Assembly (NCBI RefSeq): GCF_900108185.1
Contig: NZ_FNVA01000003.1
Span: 248,001-312,000 of the forward strand
Direction of reading: 5' to 3'
Source of the DNA: Bryocella elongata
Lineage (GTDB): Bacteria; Acidobacteriota; Terriglobia; Terriglobales; Acidobacteriaceae
DNA: 64,000 nucleotides
Shown: one piece after another, positions 43,369 to 51,823 of the stretch
Layout of the letters: each line of letters opens with the position of its first letter
Numbering within the stretch: position 1 is the first letter of the stretch
The notes under the pieces: generated by a model
Seen by the model: only the letters and a program-made list of their open reading frames with translations
Databases searched by the model: none
Told to the model about the DNA's origin: nothing
Position numbers and translations under genes: made by a program

Positions 43369-43800
43369 ATGGATCATCGCCTTTGCCAACACGCCGACTA
43401 CCAGCGCGTCTACAAGACGTCCCGGAAGCAGTTTGGCAAACAGATCGCCTACTTCCATGTATTGCGTGGCGTTCCCGTCGCAGGGCGAGAGGTTGCCCGG
43501 GGCCCGCGTGTGGGCCTTACCGTGCCGAAGGCGCTGGGCAAGGCCGTCGATCGCAACCGCATCAAGCGACGCCTGCGTGAGTGTGTCCGCGGGGCTCTTT
43601 CGCTGCTCACTTCCGATGTCGACGTGATCCTGCACCCCAGGCGCAGCGTACTGACGACGGAGTTTGCTGGGCTGGAGCGGGAGGTAGCGATGATCTTCCG
43701 ATCCGTGCAGGCTGCCTGCGACCGGACGAAGAATGCGGCGAACCGTGCGGGGTCGGAAGTTGAGCCTGCTCAGCGCGTCCCAGCCGTCCAGCAACCCTAA
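43369..43800 (+). CDS. rnpA: ribonuclease P protein component
   Basis: Protein subunit of RNase P, which matures tRNA 5' ends. 143 residues with [51 protein letters not shown] (the RNR-type signature), and [12 protein letters not shown]. The C-terminal 30 residues ([18 protein letters not shown]) extend beyond the usual end. There is no good ribosome site before the ATG; translation may be coupled. yidD overlaps its last 68 bases. Confidence 0.92.
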   Translation: MDHRLCQHADYQRVYKTSRKQFGKQIAYFHVLRGVPVAGREVARGPRVGLTVPKALGKAVDRNRIKRRLRECVRGALSLLTSDVDVILHPRRSVLTTEFAGLEREVAMIFRSVQAACDRTKNAANRAGSEVEPAQRVPAVQQP

Positions 43801-44113
43801 ACCGGGATCCCTGGTTTCATCCGGACAGCCAATCTTGCGAAGCGCACCGCAGCCCGAACCGTCCCAGGAGACGCGATCTCCCTCGCGCTGGCGGGCGCAA
43901 TCGGCGCGGATCTTCTTTTCTGTCTATAAGAAGCTGCTCTCTCCCGCGCTGCATGCCTTCGGGTTCTCGCAGTGCAAGTACCTGCCGACCTGCAGCGAAT
44001 ATGGCTATGCGGCGGTGGTCAAGCATGGCTGGCTGCGCGGGGGCTGGCTGGCCGTAAGGCGGGTGGCACGCTGTCATCCGTGGGCCGCAGGCGGCTTTGA
44101 CCCCGTTCCGTAA
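43733..44113 (+). CDS. yidD: membrane protein insertion efficiency factor YidD
   Basis: Small membrane-associated helper of YidC/Sec insertion. The core [35 protein letters not shown]...AARCHPW...GGFDPVP-like block is complete and has the conserved Cys residues. Read from the ATG at 43733 it has a 60-residue Ser/Pro/Arg-rich extension that overlaps rnpA by 68 bases; a TTG near 43834 would give a shorter protein closer to family size. The real start is uncertain. Confidence 0.88.
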   Translation: MRRTVRGRKLSLLSASQPSSNPKPGSLVSSGQPILRSAPQPEPSQETRSPSRWRAQSARIFFSVYKKLLSPALHAFGFSQCKYLPTCSEYGYAAVVKHGWLRGGWLAVRRVARCHPWAAGGFDPVP

Positions 44114-44199
44114 CACGCAGGGCCACGGCCGCTCTCATACAATGAGAGGAAGTGCGCCTGCGCGTCTCCGCGCGGCTGAAGCGAGAACAGGAAACCCCT

Positions 44200-45972
44200 T
44201 TGCCCGAGTACACAAATCCAAACCAGACCGGAGGTGGCCAGGACAGCCGCCTGTTCACGGTCATGATCCTCGTCATGTTCGCCGCGATCTTCGGTTACCA
44301 GTGGTGGCAGTTGAAGCACACACCGCCACCGGAGCCGCAGCATGCGACGCCGGCCGCCCAGTCTCAGAGCGCCTCCAGCGCAGCGGCGACGCAGGGAGCG
44401 CCAACCGGCCCTGCGACGGTGGCCGAGGTGAAGGCCACCGGCGAAAGCACAACGGTCGTTGAGAACGAGCTCTACAGGATCACGTTCTCCAACCACGGCG
44501 CGCAGGTGACCTCCTGGGTGCTGAAGAAGTACAAGGACGGCGAGGGGCATCCGCTCGACCTGGTGCACGACGAGGCGGCGAAGATCTACGGCTACCCGAT
44601 GTCGCTGTACACCTATGACGCGACGCTGACGCAGGCCATCTCGCAGGCGCTGTATGTGCCTTCCGCCACGGGTACGCTGCAGGCGCCGGCGACGCTGAGC
44701 TTCGAGTACGCAGCCGGCAACGTCACCGTAAAGAAGACCTTCAGCTTCGGGGCCGACTATGTGGTCCACGCTGACACTCTGGTCACGCGCGGTGGCTCTC
44801 CTGTCCGTGCCCTGCTTTCGTGGCCCATGGGCCTTGGCGATATGGAAGGCACAAGCTCCTTTGCCAGCTCGCAGATCGACACCGCTTATAAGAACAACGA
44901 CGATCACGTGGCCTTCAAGAAGGTCACCGGCGGAGCGACCCTCAATGGCCCGTTCGACTATGCGGGCACGAGCGACCAGTACTTCGCCGCGATCTTCATG
45001 CCGGACCAGCCGACGGACGCGACGGTTGTCACCTTCCACGACATGGTCGACGCGGCACAGTTCACCAAGGGCTCGCGCCTGCGCCAGTTTGTGACCAACG
45101 ACAAGCCTGCGAAGCTGCCCATGCTGGGCGCAGCGGTAGGAAGCCTCTCCGGACATAACGAGGAGCGGGTCTTCGTCGGACCGAAGGCGATGACGGTGCT
45201 GGCAAGCGTCACCACGGCCACCGGCACGTCGTTGAAGTCGGTACTGGACTTCGGCTTCTTCGGTCCGATCGGCAAGTACCTGTTCGTGGCACTGCACTTT
45301 GTGCAGGAGCATGTGGTCTCGAACTGGGGATGGGCGATCATCCTGTTCACCCTGTTCATCAACATCGTGCTGCTTCCACTGCGCATCCAGAGCATGCGCT
45401 CGGCGCTGAAGATGCAGCGCATCCAGCCGGAGCTGGACAAGATCAAGGCGAAGTACAAGAACCCGGGGCCGACCGATCCGAAGGCCGCGGAGATGAACGC
45501 CGAGATCATGGACTACCAGAAGAGCCAGGGCGTCAGCATGTTTGGCGGCTGCATCCCCTCGCTGATTCAGCTGCCACTGCTGTTCGCGTTCTTCACGATG
45601 ATGACCCGCGTGGTGGAGCTCCGGCAGGCACACTGGTACTGGCTGCATGATCTTTCCGCAGCGGATCCGTACCACATCCTTCCGATCTTCATGGTGCTGA
45701 CGTCGTTCCTGGTGCAGTTCTATACGCCATCGCCTGGAGTCGATCCGCAGCAGCAGAGGATGATGGCCTTCATGATGCCGGCGTTCTCTGGCTGGATGAC
45801 CTGGAACTATGCTTCGGGCCTGGCGCTGTACTGGAACACCGGCAACCTGGTGATGATCCTGATGCAGCTGGGGATCAACTACTCTTCGCTGGGCAAGGAG
45901 ATGAAGAAGCTGGCGGCAGACCGCGCAGCCCGCAAATCTGCCGGTCCCAAGGTGATCCAGGGGAAGCGCTAA
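44200..45972 (+). CDS. yidC: membrane protein insertase YidC
   Basis: Inserts and folds inner-membrane proteins, alone or with Sec. About 590 residues. An N-terminal transmembrane segment (LFTVMILVMFAAIFGYQWW), a large periplasmic beta-domain (about 60-350), and the five-helix core with GWAIILFTLFINIVLLPLRI, the amphipathic helix PELDKIKAKYKNPGPTDPKAAEMN, and FGGCIPSLIQLPLLFAFF. The start is taken as TTG at 44200 (AGGAAA at 6 bases), matching the usual PEYTNPNQ-like N-terminus. A GTG at 44152, 8 bases after TACAAT, is an alternative. Confidence 0.95.
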   Translation: MPEYTNPNQTGGGQDSRLFTVMILVMFAAIFGYQWWQLKHTPPPEPQHATPAAQSQSASSAAATQGAPTGPATVAEVKATGESTTVVENELYRITFSNHGAQVTSWVLKKYKDGEGHPLDLVHDEAAKIYGYPMSLYTYDATLTQAISQALYVPSATGTLQAPATLSFEYAAGNVTVKKTFSFGADYVVHADTLVTRGGSPVRALLSWPMGLGDMEGTSSFASSQIDTAYKNNDDHVAFKKVTGGATLNGPFDYAGTSDQYFAAIFMPDQPTDATVVTFHDMVDAAQFTKGSRLRQFVTNDKPAKLPMLGAAVGSLSGHNEERVFVGPKAMTVLASVTTATGTSLKSVLDFGFFGPIGKYLFVALHFVQEHVVSNWGWAIILFTLFINIVLLPLRIQSMRSALKMQRIQPELDKIKAKYKNPGPTDPKAAEMNAEIMDYQKSQGVSMFGGCIPSLIQLPLLFAFFTMMTRVVELRQAHWYWLHDLSAADPYHILPIFMVLTSFLVQFYTPSPGVDPQQQRMMAFMMPAFSGWMTWNYASGLALYWNTGNLVMILMQLGINYSSLGKEMKKLAADRAARKSAGPKVIQGKR

Positions 45973-45984
45973 GTCACTAAGCCG

Positions 45985-46013
45985 TTGACTGCGGAGATTC
46001 CCCTGACTATCAG
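45985..46013 (+). promoter_or_regulatory. jag promoter candidate
   Basis: TTGACT (45985-45990), 17-base spacer, TATCAG (46008-46013), just beyond the yidC stop. It leaves a leader of about 195 bases before jag with two hairpins: TGGTG...CACCA near 46074-46104, and GTCCGC/GCGGAC near 46182-46197. Confidence 0.5.
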
Positions 46014-46059
46014 GCTACTGATATATGACGCGACTTACTGCGTTTGTATCGGAGGCTAA

Positions 46060-46125
46060 GTGAAACCGCTCTCTGGTGTGTCGAATCAAAGGTTTGACGC
46101 ACCAGAAGCGGCGCTCATAAAGTAG
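46060..46125 (+). CDS. possible 21-residue leader peptide of jag
   Basis: GTG start behind a good GGAGG site, ending in TAG. The peptide (KPLSGVSNQRFDAPEAALIK after the start) spans the first leader hairpin, as attenuator peptides do, but has no run of a regulatory amino acid. Very short, so possibly coincidence. Confidence 0.25.
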   Translation: MKPLSGVSNQRFDAPEAALIK

Positions 46126-46215
46126 AGACCGCGCCGGCCCACGGTTCTCGACAAACGCTAGTCCCACGAACGAAAGGGCTGGTCCGCCACGGCGGACTGA
46201 ATGGGAGTTAGAACC

Positions 46216-46803
46216 ATGGAAGATCTCGCGCAGGCGGCAGAGCAAATCGCCTCCTTTATGCGTACGCTGACCACCGTAGGCGGCCTGCGTCTGAAGTACC
46301 GCATTACTGCCGGAGCCGGCGCTGCCGATCCGGATGAGATCGAGCGGCGCGACATCTACGTGGAATGCAAAGGTGCGGACGCGGAGCTGCTGCTGGAGAA
46401 CGATGGCGAGCTGCTGCGCTCCCTGGAGCACATTGCAGCGAAGATCCTGCGCCTGGAGCCAGAGGACCATGACCGAGTCTCGTTCGATACGAATGGCTAT
46501 AAGGCCTCGCGGGCACAAAACCTTCGCGATGCAGCGGACCGTGCGATCGATTACGTCGATGACAATGACAAGCCGTTCCGCTTCCCGGCGATGAACAGCC
46601 GGGAACGCCGCATCCTGCACCTCTTCCTGAAGGAGAGCGGGCTGCAGACGGCCAGCGCAGGCGAAGGTCCGGAACGAGCGGTGGTGCTGTACCCCGAGGG
46701 CTACAAGATCCCGGTGGAGCGTCCCAGCTTTGGCGACCGCCGTGGAGGTGGATTCAATCGTGGCGGCGGTGGTGGCCGTGGCGGTGGGCGCGGCAGATAC
46801 TAG
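46216..46803 (+). CDS. jag: Jag/KhpB-type R3H RNA-binding protein with RGG tail
   Basis: 195 residues. The region up to about 85 aligns with the KH domain of Jag/KhpB, but the loop expected to read GKRG is ENDG (about 61-64, LLENDGELLRSLEHIA). The R3H domain follows (VSFDTNGYKASRAQNLRDAADRA, MNSRERRILHLFLKESGLQTASAG, with R-x3-H). The last 21 residues are a Gly/Arg tail (RRGGGFNRGGGGGRGGGRGRY). Its place after yidC is the conserved one for jag. The start is ATG at 46216, or 46201. It has its own promoter candidate and a terminator. Confidence 0.88.
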   Translation: MEDLAQAAEQIASFMRTLTTVGGLRLKYRITAGAGAADPDEIERRDIYVECKGADAELLLENDGELLRSLEHIAAKILRLEPEDHDRVSFDTNGYKASRAQNLRDAADRAIDYVDDNDKPFRFPAMNSRERRILHLFLKESGLQTASAGEGPERAVVLYPEGYKIPVERPSFGDRRGGGFNRGGGGGRGGGRGRY

Positions 46804-46842
46804 CGCTCTCCGCTGCAAGAGAGATTCGTCTGCAGGAAGAAC

Positions 46843-46879
46843 GCCCACACCTCATCGCGAGGTGTGGGCTTTTGCTTTT
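46843..46879 (+). terminator. terminator of jag
   Basis: 11-bp stem (46843-46853 with 46859-46869), 5-base loop, then TTTTGCTTTT. 39 bases after the jag stop. Confidence 0.88.
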
Positions 46880-47643
46880 GGCATCCGGGCCACACAACCC
46901 GGCAACGCACGCGGGACGGTGCCTGAAACGGCAGGGACGCGTTTTCCTATGCATCCGCCTGAACTTGTAGAAAATTGCGGTCGTCCTGCACCCGCATAAA
47001 GCCTGCCGCAGGACGCGATCCTCACACAAGAACGGATCGGCTTCGGAGGCTGTCCTCAGGCCAATGTGGAAGACGGGGAAAAGCAGGGACGCTCATGGAG
47101 GTGAGTGTCCTTCTACCCAAGGTGTTCGAGTTTTCGACAGGGAGTTTTCTAAACCGGGGGCAGACGAAAAGGCGCGTCGTTTCTGCGCAAGGACTGCTTA
47201 TCCACTCTTCCACGGTGAACGGCTGTTACTACTCTTTCCTACTCTCATTCTGGTCAGGTTTAAGAAGTACCTCTTCGCGCCAGCATCGTTCCTGGATCAG
47301 CACCACTCCTCCCCTGCTCCCGAAGGCATTGCCACCACAGCGCCTCAGCGTGTCGCGCCTATGGCGGCGGGCCAGAACACCGCAGTTCGGCTGCCTGGCA
47401 GGCCCCTCCATCCGAAAAGGACGCCATACCCACATCGCTGCAGGCGCCCATAGCGGGTATCCATGCGGTATGGGGCGGGATCATCAGACGAATGCCCTGA
47501 AATTCACAGGCTCGACCCTCTCGCGTTACTCCTTTTCTTTGCCTAGAATCAACACAACTCCGGCCTGCGCGTTCCTGCAATTCTGCTGAGCGCGAGCAGT
47601 GTGCCAGAGGGTGTTTGCAGCCGCAGACGAGAGGGGAGCCGCC
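46880..47643. other. long gene-free region upstream of dnaN; oriC candidate
   Basis: About 760 bases without a convincing gene. Between 46960 and 47215 there are five DnaA-box-like 9-mers: TTATCCACT at 47198-47206 (8/9 match to TTATCCACA) and 6-7/9 matches TTTTCTACA (minus, 46966), TCTTCCACA (minus, near 47066), TTTTCGACA (47131) and TCTTCCACG (near 47207). A T-rich section follows. Placement next to dnaN supports a replication-origin role, but the boxes are degenerate. Confidence 0.4.
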
Positions 47644-48852
47644 GTGTCCGCTACCATTGCACCGCCCGAAGATGGGAGAATCGATTCCGTGTCCAGCTCA
47701 CTCATTCCCGATGCAGCGCCCACCGGCAATCTCGAGATCAGCGTTTCGCGCGCAGAGTTGTTGCGCGAGCTCACCGCAGCGCAGTCCGTGGTGGAGCGAA
47801 AGACTACGATCCCGATCCTGTCGAACTTCCTGTTTGAGGCCAACGGCGAGACGCTGACGATTACGGCGACCGATCTCGATCAGTCGCTGCGCACCAGCTG
47901 CCCGGCCAAGGTGAAGAAGGCTGGCGCGTGCACGATTCCTGCGCGCAAGCTGTACGACTACATCAAGCTGCTGCCCGAGGGGGAGATCAGCATCAAGCTG
48001 ATGGACAACCACTGGGTGCAGATCCGCGCCGGCCGCTCGAACACGAAAATGGTGGGCATGGCGCGGGCGAACTTCCCGCAGGTTCCGGAGATTCCGGGCG
48101 GCGGGCTGTTCAAGATCTCGGCGCCGGCACTGCGCAACATGATCTCGAAGACGATCTTTGCGATCTCGAGCGAGGAGTCGCGCTACACGCTGAACGGTGC
48201 GTTGCTGGTGCTGAAGGCGGAGTCGATGGCGATGGTGGCGACCGATGGTCATCGCCTGGCGCACATTGAGAAGCATGGCGAGACGCTGGAAGGCGTAACC
48301 GGCGAGAAGCGTACGCTGATCCCGCGCAAGGCGCTGGCGGAGCTGCAAAGCCTGCTCTCCAACACGGACGCCGAGTTTATCGACTTTGCCGATGACGAGC
48401 AGACGTTGTTCTTCAAGGTGGGCGGGCGCGTGCTGACCAGCCGCAAGCTCACAGGCCAGTTCCCGAACTACGAAGCTGTGCTGCCGCGCGACAACACGAA
48501 GTTCGTCATCGTGCGCAGCGAAGACCTGATGGGTTGCATCCAGCGCGTCGCGCAGTTCGCGGATGAGCGCTCGGGCGCGATCAAGATGCGGCTGGAGCAG
48601 AATGAGCTGAAGCTGAGCGCACAGTCGACCGATGCCGGTGAGTCGGAAGACATCATCGAGACGCCGTACAACTACGATCCTCTGGTGGTGGGCTTCAACT
48701 CGAGCTACCTGGTGGACTTCCTGAAGGCGACCGGAGTGACGGGCGAGGTGCGTCTGGAGTTCAAGGACGCGCAGTCGGCCGGCCAGATGCGGCCTGAAGA
48801 TGGCAATGAGGATGTGAAGTATCGCTACATCCTGATGCCCATGCGCATCTGA
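47644..48852 (+). CDS. dnaN: DNA polymerase III sliding clamp (beta subunit)
   Basis: Ring-shaped processivity clamp. About 402 residues from the GTG at 47644 (GGGGAG 5 bases upstream; a GTG at 47689 is an alternative). The conserved part begins LEISVSRAELLRELTAAQSVVERKTTIPILSN, so 30-45 extra N-terminal residues exist. Later blocks are MVATDGHRLAHIE, RKALAELQSLL, GQFPNYEAVLPRDN, and the C-terminal YRYILMPMRI. Separated from dnaA by rpmH-jag. A strong terminator follows. Confidence 0.96.
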   Translation: MSATIAPPEDGRIDSVSSSLIPDAAPTGNLEISVSRAELLRELTAAQSVVERKTTIPILSNFLFEANGETLTITATDLDQSLRTSCPAKVKKAGACTIPARKLYDYIKLLPEGEISIKLMDNHWVQIRAGRSNTKMVGMARANFPQVPEIPGGGLFKISAPALRNMISKTIFAISSEESRYTLNGALLVLKAESMAMVATDGHRLAHIEKHGETLEGVTGEKRTLIPRKALAELQSLLSNTDAEFIDFADDEQTLFFKVGGRVLTSRKLTGQFPNYEAVLPRDNTKFVIVRSEDLMGCIQRVAQFADERSGAIKMRLEQNELKLSAQSTDAGESEDIIETPYNYDPLVVGFNSSYLVDFLKATGVTGEVRLEFKDAQSAGQMRPEDGNEDVKYRYILMPMRI

Positions 48853-48886
48853 GGCATTGCCTGCAGCGGAACGCGCTTCGCGCAAG

Positions 48887-48913
48887 GACAAAGACAAAGA
48901 CAAAGACAAAGAC
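48887..48913. repeat. GACAAA hexamer tandem repeat
   Basis: Four full copies of GACAAA plus GAC, immediately before the dnaN terminator. A simple-sequence tract that could vary in copy number. Confidence 0.9.
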
Positions 48914-48914
48914 G

Positions 48915-48946
48915 AAACGCCCTCTCGCAGAGAGGGCGTTTTCCCT
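48915..48946 (+). terminator. terminator of dnaN
   Basis: 12-bp perfect stem (48915-48926 with 48930-48941), 3-base loop, followed by TTTCCCTTT. Confidence 0.85.
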
Positions 48947-49010
48947 TTGTTCGACGATTCGCGTTTCAAGACCGTCTCTCCAGGTGCGGTATTGCTGGTC
49001 CAATCGAGAC

Positions 49011-49036
49011 CCGGATTCCCTCCGGGAATGACAAAC
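49011..49036. repeat. hairpin repeat (ATTCCC/GGGAAT type)
   Basis: ATTCCC-TCC-GGGAAT followed by GACAAACAAAGAG. Same layout as the element at 43321, with stem bases changed on both sides. Confidence 0.5.
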
Positions 49037-49051
49037 AAAGAGAGCTACACC

Positions 49052-49879
49052 TCAGAGGAGATGTCTCAGTTTGTCTGTGGGCTTCTCGATGTGGTCGATG
49101 ACGAGGTAGGTGACGGGACCCTTCTGGGGTGTGAGCTTGAGCCCGAGTTGCTCCCTGACGGCGGTGAAGAGGCTTGGGCGGTCCAGGAAGCCGGGCGGCA
49201 ATGCGTCTTTGTCGATACCGGGGGGCAGTTCAGGCAGAAAGACGAGCTTGAAGTCGTAGTTGCCGGTCAGCCCCGTCATGTTGACGACGGGACGCTCGTC
49301 GTTTTGAAGGAATTGGCCGAGCTGCCAGCAGAGATAGTTCATCGGGACGCGGATGCCAGTGAAGCCATCGATGCTGCCCTGGAAGGGGATCTGGAAGTTC
49401 TCGGCGCTGGTGTTCGGCTTCATCTTCAGGCCGGAGCTATCGATGGTGAGCGCGTAGATGTTGCCTTCTTTCTTCTCGGTATGGAACCTGAGGCCGAAGC
49501 GATCGGCGAGCAGATCCTGGAACATGGCATGCAAATCATCGAGGGAGTAGGCCTTGTCCGCCTTGGCATCGATGTCGAAGAGCTCGTCGTTGACCCAGGA
49601 TGGAGAGCTGGTGATCTGTCGCGCAGGGATCTTGTACATCAGCGCGATCATGGTCTTCACGTTGATACAGCGCGCCTGATAGCCGAACCCTCCCGGCGTT
49701 CCCTTGATGAAGCACGGTTGCCGCGGCTGAGGTGGCGCGGAAGGGCGTACCGAAACGACGTCAAAGCTGAGGCGCGGTGAACCGGGAGGCGCCATGGCGA
49801 GTTCCTGCGCGGAGGCAGCTATGCCGAACAGGACACAAAATGCGAATGGCGCTGCGACAAGGCGGAGGAGATCTCTCAT
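49052..49879 (-). CDS. exported TIGR03435 family protein
   Basis: 275 residues with a signal peptide (MRDLLRLVAAPFAFCVLFGIAASAQ). The pattern FDVVSVRPS near the N-terminus, CINVKTMIALMYKIPARQI, the GPSWV-like SPSWVNDELFDIDAKAD, MFQDLLADRFGLRFHTEKKE, YALTIDSSGLKM and the C-terminal TAVREQLGLKLTPQKGPVTYLVIDHIEKP are characteristic of TIGR03435, a family found in many copies in Acidobacteriota. Function unknown. An AAGGA site fits the ATG at 49879 (49885 is possible). Confidence 0.9.
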   Translation of the reverse strand: MRDLLRLVAAPFAFCVLFGIAASAQELAMAPPGSPRLSFDVVSVRPSAPPQPRQPCFIKGTPGGFGYQARCINVKTMIALMYKIPARQITSSPSWVNDELFDIDAKADKAYSLDDLHAMFQDLLADRFGLRFHTEKKEGNIYALTIDSSGLKMKPNTSAENFQIPFQGSIDGFTGIRVPMNYLCWQLGQFLQNDERPVVNMTGLTGNYDFKLVFLPELPPGIDKDALPPGFLDRPSLFTAVREQLGLKLTPQKGPVTYLVIDHIEKPTDKLRHLL

Positions 49880-50079
49880 GCGCATGATCCTTGGACGGGG
49901 GAATGCCTTGCAGGATACCTGAGGCTCTTGCTGGGGCAGAGAAGGCGGGTTGCGAGGTGGTGGAGTGGGCCCGAAAATTTTTGCGGGCCGCTCTTCGAGC
50001 GGACCCTCAACGGACAAGTTTCGAGACGTAGAAAAGAGTTCTCAGCGCGGCTCGGGTTTGGTAGAGTCACCGCACCACC

Positions 50080-50814
50080 ATGTCGACAACACCTCCCGCA
50101 TTGAGCTTCACGCGAGCCTCCTACGAAGGCGACCCACCACAAGGGGACGCCTGCGCCTTCTGCAAACGCCCTCTCGACGGGGGCTACTACCGGGTAAACG
50201 AGTTGCTGGCCTGCGAAGCTTGTGCGCGGCAGGCCGCAACGCTTGTGCCTCCGGATTCCCATGCCGCTTTTGTGCGCGCTGTCTCGCTGGGAGCCGTGGC
50301 GGCTGTGCTGGGCTGTGCGGCGTATGCGATCTTCCAGATCGCTACAGGCATCATGATTGGCTACGTGGCCATCGCCGTGGGCTACCTGGTGGGGTGGGCG
50401 ATGCGCAAGGGTTCGCATGGTCTGGGAGGCCGGCGGTACCAGATAGCAGCCGCACTGCTGACGTATGCGGCTGTTGCCGTGGCGTTTGTTCCGGTGGCGA
50501 TTCACGAGTTGCGCGAGGAGCGGGCCGGGGTGCAGGCGCACGCGACGACTTCGAATCAGCAGGGAGCTTCAGCCTCGGAAGGCGACGGCGCACCGAAGGC
50601 CAAGCCGCCGGCAACGATCGGTGGATGGATCGGCGGCATTGCCATGTTGCTGGGGCTCGGGCTGATCTCGCCGTTTCTGGAGCTGGCATCGTCGGTGCCT
50701 CACGGCCTGCTCAACCTGTTCATCATCTTCCTGGGGATCAGGATGGCCTGGCAGCACATGGCCGGCAGACGGCTGCTGGTGGAAGGACCATACGGAGCTC
50801 CGGGGCAGACCTAA
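50080..50814 (+). CDS. membrane protein with N-terminal zinc-ribbon-like domain
   Basis: 244 residues. A short N-terminal domain with CAFCKRP...CEACARQ (two CxxC pairs, about residues 25-55) looks like a zinc ribbon, followed by about four transmembrane segments (about 65-85, 90-108, 120-142, 182-205) and a Pro/Lys-rich linker between the third and fourth. No named family recognised. It may sense or recruit partners at the membrane. Divergent from the TIGR03435 gene. Confidence 0.72.
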   Translation: MSTTPPALSFTRASYEGDPPQGDACAFCKRPLDGGYYRVNELLACEACARQAATLVPPDSHAAFVRAVSLGAVAAVLGCAAYAIFQIATGIMIGYVAIAVGYLVGWAMRKGSHGLGGRRYQIAAALLTYAAVAVAFVPVAIHELREERAGVQAHATTSNQQGASASEGDGAPKAKPPATIGGWIGGIAMLLGLGLISPFLELASSVPHGLLNLFIIFLGIRMAWQHMAGRRLLVEGPYGAPGQT

Positions 50815-50846
50815 CGCGGCCATCGCGGGGACGGGGCCTGGAAGCC

Positions 50847-51593
50847 TCAGAGGCGGCCGATGGATCGAGCGACCGTAGCCCAGGGATGTGTTTGCGCGAT
50901 GGGGACGCGGGTGAAGATGACGACCGCCACGATGGCGAGGCCGATAGCTGTGGTGCGGTGGACTTTGCGCAGCGAGATCAGGTCATAGAGGACGATCAGC
51001 AGGACGAAGCTGACTTCGACCACGCCCATGAGCGGTGGGTGCTGCTGCAGGGCGGCGACGGGCCAGCGGCCCAGAGCGGCGTCGGTGAGCACGATCGTGG
51101 CTAGCAGGATGAGCCGTTTGTGCGCTGCGGGCTCGCGGCGGGTGCGCCAGGACCACACCATGAAGAAGGCAAACATGCTGATCCCCGTGAGCGGGATGAT
51201 GAGGAACTGGTCGGCGGTGAGGCCGAGAGGCGCTTCGCCGCGGCGGTGCATGTCCAGCGAGGCCAGCGGCCCGAGGATGCACATCAGAATGGCGAGGCAA
51301 AAGCCATAGACGCCGAGGGCGCGGTGGATGCGGACGTTGCCGGTGGTGATCAGCGCGGTCTGCACGAGCAGCAGAAGGATCCACAAAGAAAAGACTGCGC
51401 CGTGGAAATGGATGAGTCTATTGGGCAGCGGCGCGGTGACCATGCCGGCGAGGAAGTAGGTGCGCGCAAAGCCGAAGAGGACGGTCGCGAGCATGAGCAG
51501 GCTCATGAAGGCGAAGAAGGCGCGTTCCAGAGTGCGGTTGGGCTTGCGGAGTGGGTGGGCAGCAGGCACGGCAGAGGCGGCAGAGGCGCTCAT
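50847..51593 (-). CDS. polytopic membrane protein of unknown function
   Basis: 248 residues with about seven transmembrane helices. Conserved-looking residues are RLIHFHGAVFSLWILLLLVQTALI, NVRIHRALGVYGFCLAILMCILGP, and MVWSWRTRREPAAHKRLILLATI, where His residues face each other in or near helices, which could bind heme or metal. No gene name can be given. An AGGAG site precedes the ATG. It converges with the zinc-ribbon membrane protein gene. Confidence 0.75.
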   Translation of the reverse strand: MSASAASAVPAAHPLRKPNRTLERAFFAFMSLLMLATVLFGFARTYFLAGMVTAPLPNRLIHFHGAVFSLWILLLLVQTALITTGNVRIHRALGVYGFCLAILMCILGPLASLDMHRRGEAPLGLTADQFLIIPLTGISMFAFFMVWSWRTRREPAAHKRLILLATIVLTDAALGRWPVAALQQHPPLMGVVEVSFVLLIVLYDLISLRKVHRTTAIGLAIVAVVIFTRVPIAQTHPWATVARSIGRL

Positions 51594-51811
51594 GAGGGCT
51601 CCTGTGAGGAGAGAGATTGGGAGATGCGGCGCAGCGCGAAACGGCAGTCATCACCGGGGAAAGCAAAAGAAACAGGATCTGCAGGGGAGCGCAGTCAGTA
51701 TGCCTCAGAACATGGCGTGTGGCGAGGGTTTTCGGGGTGCTCGGACCGACGGAAGAGAGGTAGAAGTTGGGTTGCGGGTTTCGGGTGATAGGCTACGACC
51801 TTCGGGCGGCC

Positions 51812-51817
51812 TACACT
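51812..51817 (+). promoter_or_regulatory. -10-like element TACACT, 6 bases before ruvX ATG
   Basis: TANNNT hexamer exactly 6 bases before the start. The same hexamer at the same spacing occurs before the mutarotase gene. Confidence 0.45.
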
Positions 51818-51823
51818 GGATCG

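Noticed and set aside
44074-45675. 533-codon open frame antisense to yidC
   Set aside because: It is rich in Arg and His with no domain, and mirrors a well-supported gene. Long antisense frames are common in high-GC coding DNA.
46975-47589. 204-codon frame in the gap before dnaN
   Set aside because: Irregular amino-acid composition, no ribosome site and no domain; I treat the region as non-coding.
47698-49038. 446-codon frame antisense to dnaN
   Set aside because: No family features; covers dnaN, its terminator and the hexamer repeat, so it is a composition artefact.
49950-51104. 384-codon frame overlapping the zinc-ribbon membrane protein in another frame
   Set aside because: Low-complexity Arg/Gly sequence; the in-frame membrane protein is much better supported.
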